A stretch of 32,840 bases of DNA from Alphaproteobacteria bacterium. GTDB taxonomy: Bacteria > Pseudomonadota > Alphaproteobacteria > Micavibrionales > Micavibrionaceae. How positions within the stretch are numbered: the stretch's first letter is position 1; each line of letters opens with the position of its first letter. The stretch lies in contig JAOUOR010000017.1 in assembly GCA_029880245.1 (NCBI GenBank), positions 1-32,840 of the forward strand, read 5' to 3'. The position numbers were made by a program, and so were the translations under genes. Shown here piece after piece: positions 1 through 8,635 of this stretch. The notes beneath the pieces were generated by a model that saw only the letters and a program-made list of their open reading frames with translations, was not told the origin of the DNA and searched no databases.

Positions 1-1793
1 AACATTTCATCAACGACCAGGCCGCAAAGTTGCTGCATACCGTCATAGGGTTTGTCATAGCCCGGCGGCGTTGTTAGAAGAGTCAGAAGCTCCACAAGAT
101 AACTTCGTTCATCCGGCAAGGGATATCGGCAACCAAGTTGTGTGTCGAAGGGGTTAATCGCATATTGGTGCGCCATTTGCAGGCGGAAATAGGAGGCTTC
201 ATGCTGACGTTTGAGGGGCAGGGCCTCTTTGACAAGTGAGATCAGCCCTGAGGATGACGGACCAATATCGATTACTGCGACATAGGGCAGTTTGCTTAAG
301 CCTGGAGTTAAACATGTTCCGAAATTCAGTGTATTTAAAAGCACGGATTTACCACCGCCAGGTTGCGCGAAAATTAAATCAAACCAAGTGGTTGTCAAAG
401 TACTTCCTGTTTGATACGGCCAGATTTTTCCATCAGGCGTTCTGAAGAGCAAAGCGCCCTCTTCAAACGGGCTGGAGGGTCTTTGCCAAGGTAATAGCTT
501 TAATATTTCAAGCATTGGGGCTATACCGCTTGGTGCCGTTCCGCCACAATGAATACCCATTGCAGATGACATGACGCAATCAAGAGGATCGCCTGAAAAT
601 TCACTAACCTGACAATATCCCCAGCTTTCCAATGACTGCAAAAGAACAGATAGCCTGTCTAAAATCTGGTCTTTTTGACTTATCTTGCACCATGTGGCGA
701 AAGATACGCGGATTTTGACGACAGGCTCGCTGCGTGCCAGAGTAGTTAAGCTCTCCAATGAATATTTGATGAGTTTATTTGCTGAATTTGTAGGCCCTAA
801 TAAGGTTGCTGCAAATGTACGCATCGCCACAGCCGAAGCTCCTCCACCTTCAATCAGGAAGGATATACGAAACGGGATGTCGGCTTCGACGAGACGGTTA
901 AGTAAAACCGGGAAAGGTGTTGCGTCCATAGGGCCGAGTGTCATGTCGGCTCCGGCCCATAACAAATTTCCAATTCGAACGACAGATTTTCCAAGAACTT
1001 TTGCATCTGCCGCTGTAAGTTGGTCGGGTAGTTTCGGCCATAAAATATCCGACATATCGACAGTGCTTTTGGGCGCTCTGGGCGGGATAGGGTCTCCCGG
1101 CAGACAGGCGCGCCAGTGCTCATTGGCATGATCGGGGAATAAATTGTTTCGTACAGCTCTTAGCGCATCATGAACTTCTAATATATTGCATTCCACACTT
1201 AGCTCATCCAAAGAAGAGACCATAGCATTGATAAAGCTCTTGTGACGGGTTCTTAAAGGTTCCAGAATGCCTATTGGCATTTGTGCGTTTGGGGCATTAA
1301 ACCAGTTTTTTGCATCTTCTTTAGCTTCCTCAGCCGCTCTTTTCACTTCGTTTTTTGTAAGGCAAGATGGGCGTGTCCAAAGAACAAAATATGATTCTTC
1401 ATGTGTAAGAAATCGTTCAAGGTGATTAACTTTTTCTTCAAACACATCGTCAAGATCCATCCCTATATTTCTTGCGGTTGTACGGGAAGGGGCGATACCG
1501 GATTCCAATGTTGCACGAATTCTATCCGGGTCGCGGGAAAAATAGATCTGCATGGCATGACCTATACGGTCAAAGCGTGAACCAATTTTAATATTAGCAG
1601 AGTTCACAATGTTTTCGAACTCGTCATCCCCTATGATCTGTTTGCTTCCTTCGACTTTAACATATGTTACGAGCGAGCCGTCAGCGGCCACGAGCGTTGT
1701 GTCGTTCTCCATTGTTTCAAGGTTAATAAACGAAGAAACTGATTGTCTCAGGGCCTTTTGAAAGGGGGCAAGTAATTTATCTGCGTAGCTCAT
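1..1793 (-). CDS. dotO: DotO/IcmB-family T4BSS ATPase (VirB4-like), C-terminus beyond window
   Basis: About 597 N-terminal residues are visible, beginning MSYADKLLAP, and the frame stays open to base 1. I translated this by hand from the reverse strand. A Walker A box lies at about residues 476-483 (AQPGGGKS, lysine 482), preceded by TTWFDLIF and followed by a DIGPSSSG stretch, as in VirB4/IcmB-type ATPases. The first Walker A glycine is replaced by alanine. The family (IcmB in Legionella, TraU in IncI plasmids, both about 1000 residues) is an inner-membrane-associated ATPase that energises the type IVB channel together with DotB. Its position directly after dotN matches the icmJ-icmB order. 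A 168-nt AT-rich gap separates it from dotN, so it may have its own promoter. No strong Shine-Dalgarno precedes the ATG. The Walker B region is outside the window. Confidence 0.9.
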   Translation of the reverse strand, partial: MSYADKLLAPFQKALRQSVSSFINLETMENDTTLVAADGSLVTYVKVEGSKQIIGDDEFENIVNSANIKIGSRFDRIGHAMQIYFSRDPDRIRATLESGIAPSRTTARNIGMDLDDVFEEKVNHLERFLTHEESYFVLWTRPSCLTKNEVKRAAEEAKEDAKNWFNAPNAQMPIGILEPLRTRHKSFINAMVSSLDELSVECNILEVHDALRAVRNNLFPDHANEHWRACLPGDPIPPRAPKSTVDMSDILWPKLPDQLTAADAKVLGKSVVRIGNLLWAGADMTLGPMDATPFPVLLNRLVEADIPFRISFLIEGGGASAVAMRTFAATLLGPTNSANKLIKYSLESLTTLARSEPVVKIRVSFATWCKISQKDQILDRLSVLLQSLESWGYCQVSEFSGDPLDCVMSSAMGIHCGGTAPSGIAPMLEILKLLPWQRPSSPFEEGALLFRTPDGKIWPYQTGSTLTTTWFDLIFAQPGGGKSVLLNTLNFGTCLTPGLSKLPYVAVIDIGPSSSGLISLVKEALPLKRQHEASYFRLQMAHQYAINPFDTQLGCRYPLPDERSYLVELLTLLTTPPGYDKPYDGMQQLCGLVVDEM

Positions 1794-1820
1794 ATTAATT
1801 CTTTTTGCAGTATCTAGTTT

Positions 1821-1850
1821 ATTATAATTAAGCAGGGATTAAACATTAAA
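1821..1850 (-). promoter_or_regulatory. Possible promoter upstream of dotO
   Basis: On the minus strand a perfect TATAAT (1821-1826) is preceded, after 18 nt, by TTTAAT (1845-1850), a weak -35 match. It lies 28-57 nt upstream of the dotO start, in the only sizeable gap between dotN and dotO. This is motif matching in AT-rich DNA, so it is only a candidate. Confidence 0.25.
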
Positions 1851-1944
1851 GAGATAAAACATAATATAGCCTAGAAATTCTAATTCGTATAGAAAACATG
1901 ACAAAAAAGTATTTTTTTTATAGGTACGAAAAAATCACGGATAT

Positions 1945-1958
1945 TGCCCCGTGGGGCA
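1945..1958 (-). terminator. Short GC-rich hairpin after dotN, possible terminator or attenuator
   Basis: TGCCCCGTGGGGCA is a 14-nt perfect palindrome located 4 nt past the dotN stop codon. Read on the minus strand, a run of T follows about 14 nt later. The stem is short and the T-run is displaced, so it may only attenuate read-through into dotO or protect the transcript end. Confidence 0.35.
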
Positions 1959-1961
1959 TCA

Positions 1962-2672
1962 CTATGCTTGTATTTTGTGGTAGATGTCGAACCATTTTTG
2001 AGGTGTTTTACCTCCAAAAGGCCCGTCTTTAGAACGCCAATACGCCAGCATCTGAGGAAATTGATTAAATTCTAGATCAGCTTCTTTTACGATTCTGCGA
2101 TCCAGAGGGAAGAGACGTAACCCTTCCAGCTTTTTTTCTCTTTGTGCGTAATGATTGTCATTCAAATAATCTTTAAGCACAGTAGAAAGGATGTAAGGGT
2201 CATCCGTGCCAATTCTTTGTCTTACGACATCGCGTCTTTTCATGAGTGAGTCCAGTGCTCTACGTGATGCATCTGCTATAGGGCCCTGTGAAATGCGGGC
2301 AACATATATGGCTCTGGCCATATGGTGCAGATCACTTTGCGCGATTTCAGGCAACCAGAGTAAAACACCTGAGCGCATTTTGCTGACTTCTTCTATATGA
2401 AAACATTGATGGCAGAATATACAGACAGTCTTTAAGTTGTTCTCAGACCTGTCATTGGAATTACCATTTTTAAAAAGAACATCTTGATATTTTTTTGATT
2501 TAAACCCGCAGCAATTACAGACGTGATCGTCTTTTTCAAAAATTTTATTTTTTTCTTCTTTTGTCAGAGGTTTGCTTTTTCCAGCAGAAATGGAGCCGGA
2601 TTTTCCGGCTCCATTTTTTATAATTTTTCCAGTTGGTCTGGAAACACTTAAAGTTATGGACATTAAATCCAT
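1962..2672 (-). CDS. dotN: DotN/IcmJ-family protein with HNH-like zinc fold
   Basis: This 236-residue protein has a treble-clef-like cysteine and histidine set. CNCCG (Cys52, 54 and 55) is followed by CIFCHQCFH (Cys84, 87 and 90; His88 and 92). A helical region beginning LLWLPEIAQSDLHHM follows. Legionella DotN/IcmJ (about 208 residues) has an HNH-like zinc fold without nuclease activity and belongs to the DotL/DotM coupling complex that recruits substrates. The IncI counterpart is TraT. The gene starts 14 nt after dotP and precedes dotO, the icmD-icmJ-icmB order. ATG at 2672 is used; a second Met three codons in is an alternative start. A basic, glycine- and serine-rich N-terminal tail (residues 15-35) adds to the usual length. 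Motifs and synteny agree well. Confidence 0.85.
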   Translation of the reverse strand: MDLMSITLSVSRPTGKIIKNGAGKSGSISAGKSKPLTKEEKNKIFEKDDHVCNCCGFKSKKYQDVLFKNGNSNDRSENNLKTVCIFCHQCFHIEEVSKMRSGVLLWLPEIAQSDLHHMARAIYVARISQGPIADASRRALDSLMKRRDVVRQRIGTDDPYILSTVLKDYLNDNHYAQREKKLEGLRLFPLDRRIVKEADLEFNQFPQMLAYWRSKDGPFGGKTPQKWFDIYHKIQA

Positions 2673-2686
2673 ACTTATCTACTTAA

Positions 2687-3079
2687 TTAAAGTGTGTTGA
2701 ACTGAACAGCGTTCAACTGAGCAGCAGAAGAACCAAGACCAGCAGTACCTGATGTTACGAACATGGCTTCATAGATAATTGGAAGTGCGAATAATGCACC
2801 ACCAGCGGCCAAACGCATTGCACCATCTTTAAGAGGTGTCTGTGTTGGGTTTTCAACATGGTCTTTGATTTTCATGATACCAAGAACACCAAGAAGAATA
2901 CCGAACAGATATGCCAGAGCTGAAAGCAGAGCAGGCAATGCTGCGATAGAGTCTGTGATGTTAGATGCAATAGAACCGAAGTTGTTACCAGCCTGTGCTG
3001 AACCAGCAGAACCGGCAACCATACCTGCAGTCATAGCCGCACCGAGTTTATAATAAGAAAGTTGTGTTTTTTTGAACAT
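2687..3079 (-). CDS. dotP: DotP/IcmD-family small inner-membrane protein
   Basis: This 130-residue protein has an N-terminal signal peptide, with predicted cleavage after AQA at about residue 30. One copy of a two-helix unit follows at residues 45-106: LPALLSALAYLFGILLGVLG, then KIKDHVENP, then RLAAGGALFALP. IcmD/DotP in Legionella is of similar size (about 130 residues) and is a polytopic inner-membrane component of the Dot/Icm system. The same unit is repeated several times in the gene immediately upstream (3194-4834), so the two probably arose by duplication. A very strong Shine-Dalgarno and a 114-nt AT-rich leader suggest that this small protein is made at a higher level than its neighbours. 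Confidence 0.8.
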   Translation of the reverse strand: MFKKTQLSYYKLGAAMTAGMVAGSAGSAQAGNNFGSIASNITDSIAALPALLSALAYLFGILLGVLGIMKIKDHVENPTQTPLKDGAMRLAAGGALFALPIIYEAMFVTSGTAGLGSSAAQLNAVQFNTL

Positions 3080-3085
3080 AAGTGT

Positions 3086-3093
3086 TCCTCCTC
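3086..3093 (-). promoter_or_regulatory. Strong ribosome binding site of dotP
   Basis: GAGGAGGA on the minus strand, 6 nt before the ATG at 3079, is nearly a full anti-16S complement. It is clearly stronger than the sites I can find for dotG, the dotF-like gene or dotN. This fits a small membrane protein needed in many copies. Confidence 0.65.
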
Positions 3094-3193
3094 TAAATTT
3101 ACCAATAGTTACTTACTTGATATATTTACTATAACAGGCTTGTCTTATTTTTGCCACATTTATTTTATTTTATTTTCGTTATTTTTCAATGCC

Positions 3194-4834
3194 TTAAGAA
3201 AATGCGACACCGAAAGCTGTAATACCGAGTGTGTTTTGGATGGCATTAAGGAGCGGCCCGAGATTAACAGCAAGCGCGCCGCCGATAATATGAGTCATAG
3301 CTACCATTATCGAAGATTGCTGCTGACCTTCTGCAACGCCCCTTATGATAAATAGGCCCCGCACAAAGCTGATAATTCCAATAATAAACATAAATCTGAG
3401 AACGGCATTAATGACGTGATATGTGGCTCCGGTTTCTGCGGCAGTCATGCCCCCAGCATATTTTAGGGTTGCAGTTGTGTTCGTAAAGGGACTTCCGAAT
3501 AAAGTTTCCGAGGCGGCCCGTAAAATGACGTTGGCTGACATGAGCAGACCTGCAATCACAAACGTTGTCACGGTGCCAATGCCGCCAGGGCCGCGAGGGC
3601 CTTCCTGTGCCGATTTAATTAATCTTGAAATGCCGATCATAACCAGAATAAGACCTGCGACAAAGCAAAAGTAATTTAATACAACATGTAGCGGCCCTTG
3701 AATATCGGTCATTAAACAGCCCATGGCTTCTTCCAGAGAATTATTGGGGCCGCAGGACAAAGCCGTAGTCGTTGTAAATCCGGTATTTGTACCAGCTAGT
3801 GTAAAGCCGGCCAGGGTGACAGGTGTCAATGAGATTTGTAATGTTGCCCCAACAAAAGGCATTGCGAAAAACGCGCCTGCTGCCAATAAGCGCATAACAC
3901 CTTCTGATAGTTTTGTTTGCATCGGGCTGAGGACATGATCGCGTATTTTTAAAATACCCCATAGGCCCATGGCCAAACCTATCAAATAAGAAAGACCCGA
4001 TAGAAACATAGGTAAAGAAATTGTATTCGCCATGCTTCTACATATGACAGTACCAAGCGTGGCTGATAATGAAGTGGCACAATCTGGAAGCCAACCGCCG
4101 GTTTCTGATGAGTTTAACATAGACCAGATATTAAATGTGCTGACCAAAAATCCAGCTATGCCCAGATTGCCACCGGTGATTGTAGTATACATGGCCCGAA
4201 ATACGGTGGGGAGGGCAAAAAGTGCGCCGGCAGTTAGTAACCGTATGACAGGCTCTTTCAGTTTGACCTGATCCGGTTCGTCGACATGTTCCTTGATGCG
4301 CAGGACACCGCTTATGGCCATGATAATACCCAGCAAATAACTAAGCGCAGAAACTAAAGCCGGCACATCATCGGTAAATATATCTATATTGATCAAAATA
4401 GAATCAAAATTTGTCCCTAATGAAGCAAGAGCACTTAATATGCCTAAAGCCCCAAAAACGTTGTTCATCATCGCCGAACTGTTGTCTGTCGGGTCGAAAG
4501 TCATTGCTCCGCCGCCACTAATTGTGTTTGTTGCGGCTTCGAATACAAGAGGCAGCGAAAAGAGGAAGCCCCCGACCAAGAGCCGTATAATTCCCTTTCT
4601 TAAGGGCGGTCTGGCTGTTTCCGGCATTGTAGCATGTTCCAGAATTTTAAAAATCCCCAGAACGCCAAATAATATACCCATTAAATAGGCAAGAGCGGAG
4701 GCTAGAGCCGGTAAATCCCTAGAAGAGTCAACCATATTCTCCGCTAAATCTTCTACGCCGAGCTGGGCGTAGGCAGGAGATCCCAGAAGGAGTGCCAATA
4801 AAAAAACTGAAAAGACAGAAATATAATGCCTCAT
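3194..4834 (-). CDS. DotE/IcmC-position membrane protein made of tandem IcmD-like repeats
   Basis: This 546-residue protein has a signal peptide (cleavage near AYA at residue 23) and many membrane segments. Three clear copies of the two-helix unit seen in DotP/IcmD lie at about residues 39-101, 155-216 and 272-332. Each has the pattern LPALxSALxYLxGI, an I(L)KI/RI-[KEL]-[ED]H-[VA] loop with a downstream proline, and then a GxxRLLxxGxxFxxP helix. Two degenerate copies follow at about 377-441 and 472-535. Legionella IcmC/DotE, which occupies this operon position, is only about 190 residues. I infer an inner-membrane component, either a fusion of several IcmC/IcmD-type modules or a repeat-expanded DotE. 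Connecting segments are glycine- and threonine-rich, and some carry cysteine pairs (251/265 and 361/373). The start has a good AGGAAG site. Confidence 0.7.
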   Translation of the reverse strand: MRHYISVFSVFLLALLLGSPAYAQLGVEDLAENMVDSSRDLPALASALAYLMGILFGVLGIFKILEHATMPETARPPLRKGIIRLLVGGFLFSLPLVFEAATNTISGGGAMTFDPTDNSSAMMNNVFGALGILSALASLGTNFDSILINIDIFTDDVPALVSALSYLLGIIMAISGVLRIKEHVDEPDQVKLKEPVIRLLTAGALFALPTVFRAMYTTITGGNLGIAGFLVSTFNIWSMLNSSETGGWLPDCATSLSATLGTVICRSMANTISLPMFLSGLSYLIGLAMGLWGILKIRDHVLSPMQTKLSEGVMRLLAAGAFFAMPFVGATLQISLTPVTLAGFTLAGTNTGFTTTTALSCGPNNSLEEAMGCLMTDIQGPLHVVLNYFCFVAGLILVMIGISRLIKSAQEGPRGPGGIGTVTTFVIAGLLMSANVILRAASETLFGSPFTNTTATLKYAGGMTAAETGATYHVINAVLRFMFIIGIISFVRGLFIIRGVAEGQQQSSIMVAMTHIIGGALAVNLGPLLNAIQNTLGITAFGVAFS

Positions 4835-4910
4835 TATGTCGACTTCCTTTTTTTTACGTTACATAACATTACAGCATAATTTACGTATAAACTGCAAATA
4901 TTTCCTTACT

Positions 4911-4930
4911 TTTTATGAAATTTTATGAAA
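4911..4930. repeat. Tandem 10-bp repeat (two copies) in an intergenic gap
   Basis: TTTTATGAAA occurs twice in immediate succession, followed by a partial third TTTT. It sits in the AT-rich 118-nt gap between the dotF-like stop and the dotE-like start. It may be simple-sequence drift; no function is evident. Confidence 0.5.
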
Positions 4931-4952
4931 TTTTGTGTTTTGCACTGCAATA

Positions 4953-6212
4953 TTACTGGCTTACAGAGCCGATTGAGCCTTTGACGACCCATTTTCCATT
5001 GATTTTGGAAATAGAGGTGATTCGTCCAATTCCGGGTACAAAATAGCCCGTTTCCACGGATTTAGTCTCGCCGGATTTTTTATTATACAGGACAGCACTT
5101 CCATTTTGTGCGGAGCGCAAAGCCCAGTCTGTCGCTTTATATTTACTAACCGGTTTTTGTGTGTTTTCGGGCTCTGATTTTGTCACTTTTTCGCTTGAAA
5201 CCACGGTTTGTTGTGGTTTTACTGTTTCTTTCACAGGTTCTTTCATCGCAGCAGGTTCTGGCGGAACTTCAATAATTTTTTCCTCCGAAACTTTCTGGGT
5301 CGTATCGGAATCTATTTGTGTTGGTGCTTCGACAGTCGGTGCAGGTACTATAGGTGCTTGTTCGTCCTGTTTTACGGGAGTATCAATAGCGGGCGTAATA
5401 TTTGTCTCTTTTACTGTCTTTGTATTTTCTTCCTTGAGATCAGTTGGAAGAGCGCTATGCTCTATTTCTGTTTTTTCGAGCATTACGTCTTCTTCCAAAG
5501 AAATAAGACCTTCTGATGGTGAATCTTGCACTGCAACAGTCTCATTTAATGTCTCGGAGCCCAGTTCAATTGAAGGTACATCAGGCGTTGGTGTATCATT
5601 TTCAGAAACTGACGGAATATCATCAAAAGGGGATACTGTGTCCGAAAATGGCTCTTCTGTTGGAATGGTTGGTTCCAGCTGGGCAAGTGTGGTGTTTTCA
5701 ATGGCGGCGGCATCAGGCATAGGGGTTAGCACACCCGGATCATTGTTAATTGCAGGTATATCTGCGATCGGATCAGCAGGATTTGCGTCGAATGCGGGAA
5801 TCTCCTGAGCTATATTATTGTCTGGTTGTGCTGTGATTGATTCCGTATCCGGATTTGTTGTCTTATCAAGAGCATTTTGAGTATCTTCCGGCATAACATT
5901 TTGTACAACAGGCGGATAGGAAACATCTGTAGATTGTTCACTGCTAAGTGTATAAAAATAAGCACCGCCGCCAGCCCCTCCCACTATAAGCAGGATCAGA
6001 ATCATTTTTGAACCGCCTGATGATTTCCGCTTTTTTGGGGAGGGTTCTAAATTTTCATCTTCTATATTCGTATTGTCGTCTGAGAAGTTCTCATCTTCCT
6101 CATCCAACCAGTCTTCATCATCTCCGGCCCATACTTCATCTTCGGCTGAATCGTCCATAAGATCCAGATTATCCAGAGAGTCATCATTTTCAGGCTGCGT
6201 GGGGTTATCCAT
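4953..6212 (-). CDS. DotF/IcmG-position bitopic envelope protein with PilP/GspC-like C-terminus
   Basis: This 419-residue protein has an acidic, probably cytoplasmic N-terminus (about 1-60, rich in Asp and Glu) and a basic stretch PSPKKRKSSGGSK. One membrane segment follows at about 71-88, then a long Pro/Glu/Thr-rich and apparently disordered periplasmic region (about 95-350). A compact C-terminal domain (about 358-419) carries WALRSAQNGSAVLY, VETGYFVPGIGRI and GKWVV. That last pattern resembles periplasmic PilP/GspC-type modules that bind secretins (inference). The topology and the place between dotG and the dotE-like gene match DotF/IcmG, an inner-membrane protein that connects the core complex. 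Legionella DotF is about 270 residues, so this one has an enlarged linker. The start lies 13 nt after dotG and has no clear Shine-Dalgarno, so translation may be coupled. Confidence 0.6.
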   Translation of the reverse strand: MDNPTQPENDDSLDNLDLMDDSAEDEVWAGDDEDWLDEEDENFSDDNTNIEDENLEPSPKKRKSSGGSKMILILLIVGGAGGGAYFYTLSSEQSTDVSYPPVVQNVMPEDTQNALDKTTNPDTESITAQPDNNIAQEIPAFDANPADPIADIPAINNDPGVLTPMPDAAAIENTTLAQLEPTIPTEEPFSDTVSPFDDIPSVSENDTPTPDVPSIELGSETLNETVAVQDSPSEGLISLEEDVMLEKTEIEHSALPTDLKEENTKTVKETNITPAIDTPVKQDEQAPIVPAPTVEAPTQIDSDTTQKVSEEKIIEVPPEPAAMKEPVKETVKPQQTVVSSEKVTKSEPENTQKPVSKYKATDWALRSAQNGSAVLYNKKSGETKSVETGYFVPGIGRITSISKINGKWVVKGSIGSVSQ

Positions 6213-6224
6213 GATTCAAATAAA

Positions 6225-7478
6225 TCAGATATCACTCTCTTCGTCAATGACCGGCGAAGTAAATAATACGCCCATAGGTGTTCCAGCACGTATTATGACG
6301 GTTGGCTCAACATCGGCGATATCATCTATAATTTCAGTAATTTCATCGGCGGCTTCCTCGATACCGGTTGCAACTTCCTGATCATTATCCGGCTCGCCTG
6401 TGCTTTCAACAACATTATCGCCTGAAACAATCACAGATGTTCGACCTGTCTCTGCTATGGCTCCGGCCATACCGCCTATAAAGGCAGATGCTGCGGGCAA
6501 AACAATTCGCTTGAAATAATGATTATTAACATCTGTAGCCATTCCAGCCAAAGTCGTATCCGGATCCAGCATTATGGCGCTAATTGGAACATCTTTTCCA
6601 TCAACCACAGCTGTTGTAAAGTTTACAACCAGATATTTATCTTCCTGAACTGTGAAGCTACCCATCATGCGGCTACCTTTTAGCGGCCCTGTTAAAAGAA
6701 GAGCCATAACGGGACCTTCTATGTCAGAGTTTGCTTCGAGCAACATTTGCGCATATTCAATTGTACCTGTCGGGATAATAATGGTTTCTTCAGTCTCTTC
6801 CTGAAACGCGCCTCCACCGTTACCATTAGGCGTAGGTCCTGCGCCGGGGCCGGTTCGTCCGGTTGTGTCATCGTCTTCGTAGTCAACCATACCGATATAA
6901 GTAAATGTGGCTTTTTCTGCGCGCCGTGTCAAAACGGATTCCATTTGCTTGCTCATAGACTCCGAGAGATTCTTGATCGCTTCGTTTTGTTGTTCTGAGT
7001 CAAGAACTGTAACGGCTTCCACGGATTGTCTTTCTCTCATTTCCCGTTCAACGCGCTCTTCTTGAATACGTCGCCATTTATGGAGAGGGTCTTCCTCTTC
7101 TTTCTTTTCCTCCGGCAATGTCAGACGCTCTTCCGGTGATTCTATAGGAACGGGAATAGCACTTTCTCCTGTTTGGATAGCTCTTTCCAGTTCATCTTCG
7201 TTTTTTTGTTCTACGGCCTCTACATAAGCAGGTGTTGCTTCATTTGTCCCTGGTGGCGCAGTAACTTTAGAGCCTTTAGGAATACTAGACGGGTTTTCTA
7301 CTTCTGCCGCGCCTCCAAAAAACCATGCTATTAGTATGATAACGCCCACGGCCAGAACAACAATCCCGACTTTAGCAGCAGGATTTGTTCTGATTACATC
7401 ACCCAGACTCGACTTTTGGACAAATTCATCGAATTCTCCGTCCGAGCCGATAATTTCTTCATCTAGATCATCATTCAT
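6225..7478 (-). CDS. dotG: DotG/IcmE (VirB10-like) core-complex protein
   Basis: This 417-residue protein has an acidic cytoplasmic N-terminus and one membrane helix at about 36-55. A charged, Glu/Arg-rich coil follows at about 95-190, including KWRRIQEERVEREMRERQ. The C-terminal half (about 235-415) is VirB10-like: a PTGTIEYAQMLLEANSDIEGP segment, then GPLKGSRMMGSF, then DPDTTLAGMATDVNNHY, and finally RAGTPMGVLFTSPV. In the family this domain forms part of the outer-membrane ring while the helix anchors the protein in the inner membrane. Legionella DotG (about 1050 residues) carries a large pentapeptide-repeat region that is absent here; this one is closer in size to IncI TraO. The start overlaps the end of dotH by 8 nt, which suggests translational coupling. 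The order dotI-dotH-dotG is canonical. Confidence 0.9.
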   Translation of the reverse strand: MNDDLDEEIIGSDGEFDEFVQKSSLGDVIRTNPAAKVGIVVLAVGVIILIAWFFGGAAEVENPSSIPKGSKVTAPPGTNEATPAYVEAVEQKNEDELERAIQTGESAIPVPIESPEERLTLPEEKKEEEDPLHKWRRIQEERVEREMRERQSVEAVTVLDSEQQNEAIKNLSESMSKQMESVLTRRAEKATFTYIGMVDYEDDDTTGRTGPGAGPTPNGNGGGAFQEETEETIIIPTGTIEYAQMLLEANSDIEGPVMALLLTGPLKGSRMMGSFTVQEDKYLVVNFTTAVVDGKDVPISAIMLDPDTTLAGMATDVNNHYFKRIVLPAASAFIGGMAGAIAETGRTSVIVSGDNVVESTGEPDNDQEVATGIEEAADEITEIIDDIADVEPTVIIRAGTPMGVLFTSPVIDEESDI

Positions 7479-8517
7479 CTAACATATCCTCATCAGTACT
7501 ACTCGCAGAAAGATAAACACGCATCATACGGCCTTTATCCGACAAAAGAACAACCGGTGTTTCTTCAAGGGCATACACTTTTGTACCATCGGCAGATGTA
7601 ACAGAGCTATCCCATGCAGGGGAAAGTAGTGCCAAAGGCGTTCTTACATAAGTCATACCATTGTAAATATAAGCTGTAGTGCGCCCGTCTGTTCCATTGA
7701 CATCAAGAATTTCAGCATCTTGTGGTATGACACCGCTCAACGCCAAGGACATGTCTGAATCACCTGCGGTCAGTTTGATTCCCGAATCAATAAGAGGTGT
7801 TTGTGCATAGGGCCCGTTTTGGGGAATAATGGCATCAAATCTATAATGAACTGAATCGCGTGCTGTTTCCAAAGTAAATACGACGGGTGTATCGAGGCCG
7901 ACGAGACGCATTGAAACATTACCATGCGCAAATTCTTTTTCCGGTGAAATTCTTACCATATTAGTGAAGTCTCTTGGGCTCTCCTCTTCAATCAGGAAAT
8001 CTCCAACCCAACTCATATCTTCAATTGGCCATGGCTTTCCTGTGTTATCCAGTATGCTTAGTGACGTCACATAACCAAAAGACAAACGTATCACTGGTGC
8101 AGGACTGCCCGGATCAAGGGATAAGTTTTCTACAAGAGATATGGGTCTTGGATAAGGATATACAGGGGTATTGGTGGATTCAATCGTCCGGTCATAGCGC
8201 TCCAATAACTCTCTTATTTCAGATGGCTTTAGGGGGAGCATTTTGTCCATGGCGCTTTTGAAAGCTTCTCGTCTAAAGTCCTGCTCTAGCTCTTCAGACG
8301 TTTTTTCAAATTGCAATCCACCAGTATCAAAATCAAAAACATCCTTAGTATCGCTATCAGGCTCTAGGGGGACTTCGTCGAGTTCGGACGGCAAGCCATC
8401 TTCTTGTGCAAAAACAGGCGCCGGTAAGGCCATAATGCCTACACAAACAACAAATAGCCCAATATATTTTAAAAGTGAGGACGAATGTCCGTGTGGAAAA
8501 CTATGTTTGTATTTCAT
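7471..8517 (-). CDS. dotH: DotH/IcmK outer-membrane core protein
   Basis: This 348-residue protein has a signal peptide ending near VFA (residue 37) and no lipobox. The middle and C-terminal parts match the DotH/TraN family: an acidic spacer, a helix ending MLPLKPSEIRELLERYD, then PYPRPISLVENLSLDPGSPAP, then a beta-rich region with SFGYVTSLSILDNTGKPWPIED. DotH joins DotC and DotD in the outer-membrane ring of the type IVB core, and its C-terminal part contacts DotG. Length is close to Legionella IcmK (about 360). It is encoded 118 nt downstream of dotI and overlaps dotG by 8 nt, the family's standard arrangement. Confidence 0.9.
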   Translation of the reverse strand: MKYKHSFPHGHSSSLLKYIGLFVVCVGIMALPAPVFAQEDGLPSELDEVPLEPDSDTKDVFDFDTGGLQFEKTSEELEQDFRREAFKSAMDKMLPLKPSEIRELLERYDRTIESTNTPVYPYPRPISLVENLSLDPGSPAPVIRLSFGYVTSLSILDNTGKPWPIEDMSWVGDFLIEEESPRDFTNMVRISPEKEFAHGNVSMRLVGLDTPVVFTLETARDSVHYRFDAIIPQNGPYAQTPLIDSGIKLTAGDSDMSLALSGVIPQDAEILDVNGTDGRTTAYIYNGMTYVRTPLALLSPAWDSSVTSADGTKVYALEETPVVLLSDKGRMMRVYLSASSTDEDMLDE

Positions 8518-8635
8518 GAATCCTATCTAACCCAGATACTCTAAAACTAAGCAAGTCTACTACGTAAAAATATAAATGTCACGCATTATCAACACGATGT
8601 GGAAAATAATGCAAGCAAATGATTCAGAAAAAAAG

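Noticed and set aside
685-1131. 148-codon plus-strand open frame
   Set aside because: It lies entirely within the well-supported dotO frame on the other strand and has no recognisable domain or ribosome site.
5161-5808. 215-codon plus-strand frame rich in Ser, Gly and Val
   Set aside because: It is antisense to the Pro/Glu/Thr-rich linker of the dotF-like gene; the low-complexity codons there create a long mirror frame.
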